Shown here: piece after piece, positions 58,333 through 64,000 of the stretch | Position numbering within the stretch: position 1 is the stretch's first letter | Layout of the letters: each line of letters begins with the position of its first letter | Notes under the pieces: generated by a model | What the model was told of the DNA's origin: nothing | The model's input: only the letters and a program-made list of their open reading frames with translations | Database searches by the model: none | Made by a program: the position numbers and the translations under genes | Assembly (NCBI GenBank): GCA_963675135.1 | Contig: OY776128.1 | Location: 77,258,670-77,322,669, forward strand | Length of the DNA stretch: 64,000 bases | Origin: Galeopsis tetrahit | Taxonomy: Eukaryota > Streptophyta > Magnoliopsida > Lamiales > Lamiaceae | Reading direction: 5' to 3'

Positions 58333-58339
58333 TATATAA
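58333..58339 (+). promoter_or_regulatory. TATA box of the peroxidase gene
   Basis: TCTATATAAG at 58331-58340, about 75 bp before the ATG at 58412. Confidence 0.6.
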
Positions 58340-58411
58340 GTTCACATACATTAGCCAAGATTTGTGCAACAAAAAAAAAAAAAAAACCAATTACCTCTAC
58401 TATACTATACA

Positions 58412-60220
58412 ATGGAGGCTCAATACTTAGTTTCTCCTCCTAATGTGCTCATGATTGCACTAATCATGAGCGCGACGATGATGACTCCCTTGTTAGGACA
58501 AGGGAGCATAAACACGGGCTTCTACTCGTCCTCATGCCCAAAAGCAGAGTCGATAGTACGATCCACAGTCGAAGAATATTACAACAAAGATGCTACCCTG
58601 GCAGCTGGCTTGCTCAGGATGCATTTTCATGACTGTTTTGTTCAAGTAATTAGCCCCATATCCACCCCACCCCTTTAATTTCTTGAATTTTAAATTTTTT
58701 TTTTGTTACTACACTGCAGGGGTGTGACGGTTCTGTTTTAATCGACACGCCTACTTCCGAACGAAAGGCGTTCCCCAATCTCGGGTTGAGAGGTTTTCAA
58801 GTCATTGATGATGCGAAATCGAAGCTTGAGGCAGCGTGCCCTGGCGTCGTCTCGTGTGCTGATATATTAGCATTGGCAGCTCGTGATGCTGTTGATTTGG
58901 TGATTGATCCATTTTAATTCTGTTTTCAAATATTAATTTGTGGACGAAAAATATAAGGCAAATGAGACTATATTTCGTTATATTAATTTCAGGCAGGTGG
59001 GCCAAACTGGGGAGTGCCAACAGGGAGAAGAGATGGTAGAATTTCTTTGTCATCTGAAGTTTCCAATTTACCTAGCCCTTTTGACACTGTTGAAATTCAG
59101 AAGCAAAAATTTGCAGACAAAGGCCTTGATGACTGATCTTGTCACACTAGTTGGTAATTTTCTTATAACATACTATGATAAAATGATCATGAACATGAAT
59201 TAAATATTAAGTATACAAAATAGTGAAAAAGTAATGCATAATTTAGGGAAAATACTTTTTTTGTCCTTTAAGTTATGTCAATTTTGATTTTTGTCCTTTA
59301 AATTTTTCGACTTTAAAATTAGTCCCTTATATTTACAAATTTTAAGATTTTTGTCCTCTAAATTTTTCGACTTTGAAATTAGTCCATAATGTTTACAAAT
59401 TTTAAGATTTTAGTCCTTATTACACGCAATCGAAGGTAAACATCGTGTAATTATTTGCAAATCGTTGGTTTTGTCGTTTACATGCACATTCAACCTCAAA
59501 CCGCATATCTACAAATAATCGACAAAGTCAACGATTTGCATACCTTTGATTGTAGGTAATAACTAATAAGGACGAAAATCTTAAAATTTATAAATATAAG
59601 GGACTAATTTCAAAATCGAAAAATTTAGAGGACAAAAATCTTAAAATTTGTAAACATTAGAGACTAGTTTTAAAATCGAGAAATTTAGAGGACAAAAATC
59701 AAAATTCAAAAAATTTAAGGGACAAAAAAATGTATTTTCCCCATAATTTATAAACTAATCAATATTCATTAAATTGTTATACGAACGTGCAGGAGCGCAT
59801 ACGCTAGGGCAGACAAGTTGTCGTCTCTTCCAATATCGGCTCTACAACTTCACAATAACGGGGAATGCGGATCCAAGCATAAGTCAATCATCCTTGGCAC
59901 AATTACAAAGCATTTGTCCAAAGGACGGAGATGGGTCACGAAGAGTGGCCCTCGACCAAAATAGCGAGTTGTCGTTCGACGTAAGCTTCTTCAAGAACGT
60001 GAGGGATGGGAACGCCATCCTCGAGTCGGACCAGAGGCTCTACGGAGACTCTAGTACACGTCAACATGTTGATAACTTTGCAAGCAAATTAAAAGGCTTG
60101 CTTGGACTTAGGTTTAGTCGTGGCTTCTCAAAATCTATGGTCAAAATGAGTAGTATTGAGGTCAAGACAGGCGCACAAGGGGAAATCAGAAGGCTTTGTT
60201 ATCAGATCAATCAATATTGA
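58412..60220 (+). CDS. class III peroxidase, peroxidase 25-like, with a frameshift in exon 3
   Basis: Four exons at the conserved plant positions: 58412-58645, 58720-58899, 58993-59153, 59793-60220. A hydrophobic signal region precedes the mature start GSINTGFYSSSCPKAESIV. Distal heme site LLRMHFHDCFV carries the catalytic Arg and His. Proximal His lies in GAHTLGQTSC. All eight structural Cys are present (SCPK, HDCF, GCDG, AACPGVVSC, TSCR, ICPK, RLCY). Sequence matches the AtPRX25 type; such enzymes are secreted and oxidise phenolics with H2O2 in the wall. Problem: exon 3 is 161 nt, where phase requires 160 or 163. At about 59129-59137 the expected GLDD-x-DLVTLVG reads GLDD then TGA, as if two bases were lost. 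Read straight, the protein ends after about 185 residues. Intron 3 holds a MITE. Confidence 0.85.
59246..59741. mobile_element. MULE-type MITE in peroxidase intron 3
   Basis: GGGAAAATACTTTTTTTGTC at the left faces GACAAAAAAATGTATTTTCCC at the right. A perfect 9-bp duplication CATAATTTA lies at 59237-59245 and 59742-59750. 496 bp, arms about 170 bp, non-coding. Confidence 0.85.
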
Positions 60221-60275
60221 CTCATATTCTAGTGTGTAATTTATCATCGAGTTTCATGTTAAAATCGTATAATAT

Positions 60276-60281
60276 AATAAA
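60276..60281 (+). terminator. poly(A) signal of the peroxidase gene
   Basis: AATAAA 56 bp after the stop codon, in an AT-rich 3' flank. Confidence 0.5.
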
Positions 60282-60913
60282 CGTACCACAATGTAATATC
60301 AAGACTAAAATGTTATTAGTATTCATAATCAAAGTGTGATAATGGTTAAAATACTACATCCGTCCCATAATATATATCCATCTTAATTTATTTGTCATTT
60401 TACTCATACCAATACAATTTTGACATGTTTTTTTTCAACAATTTGCCTAATAAATAATGGTATATTTTTGTCTATTAATATCCTAATAAATGATGAAGTT
60501 AATTTGTGTGAATAGATAAAGTTAATGAGACACCTATTGTATTATGGTAGGTAGTAAAAATGTTCCCAAAGTAATAGGTGCATCATTAATTTGTTTACTT
60601 TGTGTTTATGGTGATGATCAAGTTTGTTGATAATAAGTACATAAATAGTTTTAGTTGGAGCGACAATTGGGACTTATTCGGCTCGACCCATCTGACCCGT
60701 GAGCCTAATGAGCTCGAGTTAATTTGGTTAGTGGGCTAATGGGCGGCTGACATTCTAATTATTTTTATAATATTCTATCGATTTTATTAGAATTGAGGGT
60801 TCAAACTTTAACAAAAACTCATATCAAACAGTCATTTTACAAATTGGGGTTGGACTAGACTAGACTAGTATGTTAGCCATCTAGCCCATGTAAAAGTGTA
60901 CTGGATTACATTT
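60282..60913. other. intergenic, no gene seen
   Basis: AT-rich. Short GGCTCGACC/GAGCTCGAGTT-type tracts near 60680-60740 look like fragments of a hAT MITE; boundaries not found. Confidence 0.4.
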
Positions 60914-60922
60914 TTTTTATAA

Positions 60923-61987
60923 GGGCGCGGCTAAATGCACCCGGATTTCCTATGAGTACACCCATGAGATGTTTTTTTTCACAAGGGTGGTGCGAAAAGA
61001 CGTTTTTACCCCTCCTTCACTTTTTGAAAAAAAGTGCCGGATGAGTACACCCATCTATTCCGATTCATCCTGAAATCATCCGAATCTCCACCATCACCAC
61101 CAAAACATAAAAAATCCTAAAAATTCAAAATTTCAACAACAAAAATAAAATCTTAATATGTTCGAAAATTTTACCAAAACAAAGTTGAGATGTACGAAAA
61201 TTTTACCAAAACAAACTCAATATTCAATATGTTCGAAAAAAATCTCAAAACAAATTAAATTTTTCCGAAAAAAAAAATCGAACATCTTGTTCGAATTTTT
61301 TTCCAAAACAAACTCAAGTTGTTCGAAATTTTTTCCAAAACAAACACAATATGTTCGAAATTTTATCCAAAACAAACTAAATATGTTCGAAAATAATTCC
61401 CAAACTACTAAAAACCCTAATTTTCCTAAATTTTCAAAACCCTAATTGTTTTTGTTTTGAGACTGTAAAAATTGTAAAAAAAAAAAAAAAAAACTTACAT
61501 GTGGGTGCCGGCGACGTGCGTGGGTGGCTGGGTGGAATGAAGGAGAGGGGGAGGGGTTGCGGCCGCGAACGGCCGCGAAGGGAAGGGGGAGGAGCTGCGG
61601 CCGCAAAGGGGAGGGGAAGGGGCTGCAGCCGCGAATGGCCGCTTGAAGGAGGAGGTGGTGCGATCGGCGGGCTTCTTCAACACAGCGACGGACGGCGACG
61701 ACGTTTTTTTTTTTTCAGATCTGGTGTCGCCGGACTGACGGCGACGGCGGGCTTTTCCTCACGACAGTGGCTTTTCTTCGCCAGGGAGGAGGTGGGTGGG
61801 CTGCGGCCGCGCACGGAGGGAGGAGGTGGGTGGGCGGCGGCCATTGGAAGTGATGGGGAGGGAGGGGTGGCCTGGGTGTTTGAAATGGAGAGGAAGAGAG
61901 AATGAATGGTTTTAATTGAGGGAGAGTAATTTTGTATTTTCCATGTGGGTGTCCTCATAGGATCCTTGGGTGCCTTTAGCCGCGCCC
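60923..61987. mobile_element. MULE with a GC-rich core (Pack-MULE-like)
   Basis: GGGCGCGGCTAAATGCACCC at the left faces GGGTGCCTTTAGCCGCGCCC at the right. A perfect 9-bp duplication TTTTTATAA lies at 60914-60922 and 61988-61996. 1065 bp. The left half has about seven imperfect units of 'tgttcgaaaattttaccaaaacaaact' (about 61157-61405). The right half (about 61500-61900) is strikingly GC-rich with G on + (GGAGGTGGGTGGGC, GGCCGCGAA), open on both strands but low in complexity. Such a core may be captured genic DNA, but no source protein is recognised. Confidence 0.85.
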
Positions 61988-62039
61988 TTTTTATAAGCCT
62001 AATGAAATTTTTGGACAACCTGCCCAACTCAAAGATATC

Positions 62040-62910
62040 AATTAGGCCCAGGGTGTATACCCCTCCACCTTTGTTAAGTATACTCCCCTAATTTATGTAC
62101 TCAATGTTAAATGTGCTCCCCTCAAACTACTCTAAATACCCTCATTTTTTAGATTGTTAATCAATCTATCATGACTAAGAGAGGCAATAAAATTCACCTA
62201 GACTTATAAGTATTCCCAAAATTTCATCCTAGTTTTTCCTTTCTCCAAAATTTGTACAAATGTATTTCATGTTTCTATATATCCTACTATAAATGAGTTT
62301 GCAAGCATAAATCCACTTCTTTGATGAATCTGAATAAATGGTGATTGTTTGACTGACGTTTTAAGAAATCTGCAATAATGATTTTAAAAGAAAAGTTTTA
62401 TATCTTCACCAAGTAGATGATCATGCTCGAATAATTATAAACAGAAAAATGAATTTAAATAAATAACTACCTTAAAATAAGTTTCTATTTATAATCATTA
62501 TACAGATTCAATATGAATAAGTTTCTATTTATAATCATTATACAGATTCAATATGAAAATCATTAATTGAAATATTATTAAAAAAAACCAAGTTTGAAAA
62601 TTTTGATAAAAATGCAAATAAAACAAAACTAATTAATCCATATATATAATGCTAAAAGTTATAGAAATTTTACCAGTAATATTAATTGAAGATAATTTAG
62701 TGGAAATTAAAAAAATAAATGAAATGTCAATTTTTTATTTATTTTTTTGGAATTCTTCATGATTTTAAGAGATTTTATGCTCAAAATATTTCTCTATTAG
62801 TCAAAGACATTTGACTAACAAAAAGATCAATTTTGATAAAAAAATAATAATCCGGTTATCAATTTTAATAGTTACTAAATGTGGAACGATCAAATGTAAA
62901 AATATATAAA
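62040..62910. mobile_element. decayed relative of the 6805 MULE family
   Basis: The right part (CTCTATTAGTCAAAGACATT, GATCAATTTTGATAAAAAAA, 'ccggttatcaattttaatag') resembles the right arm of the element ending at 9171. The left part (CAATCTATCATGACTAAGAG) resembles its left arm. Ends and duplication are lost, so the limits are approximate. A 39-bp tandem duplication (62477-62515, 62516-62554) lies inside. Confidence 0.4.
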
Positions 62911-62914
62911 CTTA

Positions 62915-63115
62915 GGTAAAGTTAGTATGCACTCGAGTGCATGTTGTGCACCCTAGTCTAAAGAAAAGTGTATGTTATTAAACTGAAAAGTACAACACAA
63001 TATTACTAAAAAGTGTTAGTCACTATGATTAAAAATATTATTATACAGTTTAATAATTAAAAAGTGCAACACCATTTACCAAAAAAATGAAAGTCAGTAA
63101 AACTGAAAAGTGAAC
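62915..63115. mobile_element. truncated MITE of the 'ctcgagtgcatgttgtgcacc' family
   Basis: Starts GGTAAAGTTAGTATGCACTC and follows the family through 'agtcagtaaaactgaaaagtg', then stops; the distal 40-50 bp are missing. No duplication can be defined. Confidence 0.7.
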
Positions 63116-63677
63116 CAGATCCTAATATTAAAAATGGACCAGATTCAAAATCACAAAATATATTTCAACACAATCTGATGATTTTCTAGTTAATTGTGCT
63201 ATTATTATTGGTAGCACAAATTTTCCATTTTTTTATTATGAATATTGATGGCTTCAAGAACACCAGATCACCCATATGGTATTTTCTTGAAATACGACAA
63301 CAGAGTTTCTTGTACGACGTCGTAACACGCTACCCGACCCACTTCGCCGTGGCTTGACTGATCACCATCTCTTCATTATTCATCAATACAAAAAATGGAG
63401 AAACCTATCCATTTCCATGGCGGAATAAACTCATAATATACTACTATATCTACGGGACATCCGCAGGGCATCCAATATAAATATAGTATATTAGTCCCCT
63501 TACTTCCATAGTTTACCTTCTACTTTTTTATTCTTGAACTGCCACTATTGCAGGTACCTTATTTTAATCCATACTCCCCATCAAACATTCTATACAGAGA
63601 CTATTGTATAAAACCCCTGTTAATTGTTAATTAGGTTTAGCATATAGCACTTTCCTTATTTACTAGCGTGAACTCTG
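63116..63677. other. upstream flank of heme oxygenase 1
   Basis: Becomes more balanced in composition toward the gene and should hold the promoter. No light-regulatory motif could be assigned with confidence. Confidence 0.4.
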
Positions 63678-63684
63678 TATATAT
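63678..63684 (+). promoter_or_regulatory. TATA box of heme oxygenase 1
   Basis: CTGTATATATATTTCC about 75-85 bp before the ATG, followed by a CCCCCTTCG stretch. Confidence 0.5.
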
Positions 63685-63760
63685 ATTTCCCCCTTCGTGA
63701 ATAAACATATTCTGCTTGACTATTTTCTTGGATAATCCATTTCAGCACTCTTTGTTATCA

Positions 63761-64000
63761 ATGGCGTCCATGACACCCATCTCCCATTCTCAACCCTTGT
63801 TCAAGAAACCTCAATTGGAAGTGTTGAAAAAGCCCCAATTTCACCTTTTGTCACTGCCCACATCGAGTTTTATGGCTTCTAGATTTTCCCTAAAGCAATC
63901 AAAAAGGGTGGTGGTGGTTTCAGCTGCTACGGCGGAGAAGGCGCATAAGAGGTACCCCGGTGAGGCAAAGGGGTTTGTGGAGGAGATGAGATTTGTGGCC
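63761..64000 (+). CDS. HO1: heme oxygenase 1, chloroplastic (5' part; runs off the right edge)
   Basis: 80 codons from the ATG at 63761 to the window end, open throughout. Residues 1-57 are Ser/Lys-rich and poor in acidic residues, as in a chloroplast transit peptide (MASMTPISHSQPLFKKPQ, then RVVVVSAATAEKAHK). The mature start KRYPGEAKGFVEEMRFVA matches the N-terminus of plant HO1/HY1. The enzyme opens heme to biliverdin IX-alpha in plastids using ferredoxin, the first committed step to the phytochrome chromophore. The heme-ligand His and the rest of the catalytic domain lie outside the window. The TATA-like element about 80 bp upstream supports this start. Confidence 0.92.
   Translation, partial: MASMTPISHSQPLFKKPQLEVLKKPQFHLLSLPTSSFMASRFSLKQSKRVVVVSAATAEKAHKRYPGEAKGFVEEMRFVA

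Noticed and set aside
61501..62027. Long frames on both strands in the GC-rich MULE core
   Set aside because: Low-complexity Gly/Arg or Pro/Ser composition caused by base skew; no domain, so not called as genes.
1..64000. CRISPR arrays, operons, bacterial islands, viral genes
   Set aside because: None found; all regular repeats are explained as transposon arms, microsatellites or tandem duplications in a plant genome.

Overview
This is plant nuclear DNA. It is AT-rich, its genes have GT-AG introns, and its families are plant-specific: class III peroxidase, berberine-bridge-enzyme-like (BBE-like) oxidases, a G-type lectin receptor kinase, a BSD2 Rubisco chaperone and a plastid heme oxygenase. 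Protein resemblances suggest a eudicot, probably an asterid such as a Lamiales species; the species cannot be fixed from the sequence alone.

Layout. 1-314 is the 3' end of an unidentified gene. 2132-3184 (-) is an intronless sugar-phosphate/nucleotide-sugar translocator. 3.4-15.4 kb is a transposon-rich block: hAT-like, Mutator-like (MULE), Harbinger, Stowaway and Helitron elements, several nested. 15.4-29.3 kb is a gene-dense stretch, all on +: a GT14 glucuronosyltransferase-like gene (4 exons), the initiator-tRNA modifier Rit1 (7 exons), and two tandem BSD2-like genes (5 exons each). 31.0-37.0 kb holds a young, coding-intact Ty1/copia (Tork/Tnt1-like) element inside an older MITE. 39.1-48.8 kb holds two BBE-like genes on -, separated by a 2.3 kb foldback element, a LINE relic, a hAT element and a tRNA-Arg(ACG). 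53.4-55.4 kb (-) is a G-type lectin receptor kinase cut off inside its kinase domain. 58.4-60.2 kb (+) is a peroxidase-25-like gene with a frameshift. 60.9-62.0 kb is a MULE with a GC-rich core. 63761 to the right edge is the first part of heme oxygenase 1.

The genes do not form one pathway. Plastid functions recur (BSD2, heme oxygenase), as do cell-wall/apoplast functions (GT14, BBE-like, peroxidase). The two local expansions are the BSD2 pair and the BBE-like pair plus the relic of a third BBE 5' end.

Most notable is the upstream BBE-like gene. It carries a 220 bp inverted-repeat insertion flanked by a CCTTG duplication, exactly where its intronless neighbour is continuous. The duplicated bases supply an AG|GT donor and a CAAG|G acceptor, so splicing would restore the ancestral frame: a candidate transposon-born intron. 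Also notable are a MITE family with 9-bp target duplications, at least four elements whose ends read GRGAAAAT, and a near-perfect 1 kb-arm hairpin whose arms carry tandem repeats. Exon limits were worked out by eye from reading frame, splice consensus and remembered family features; no database search was run.
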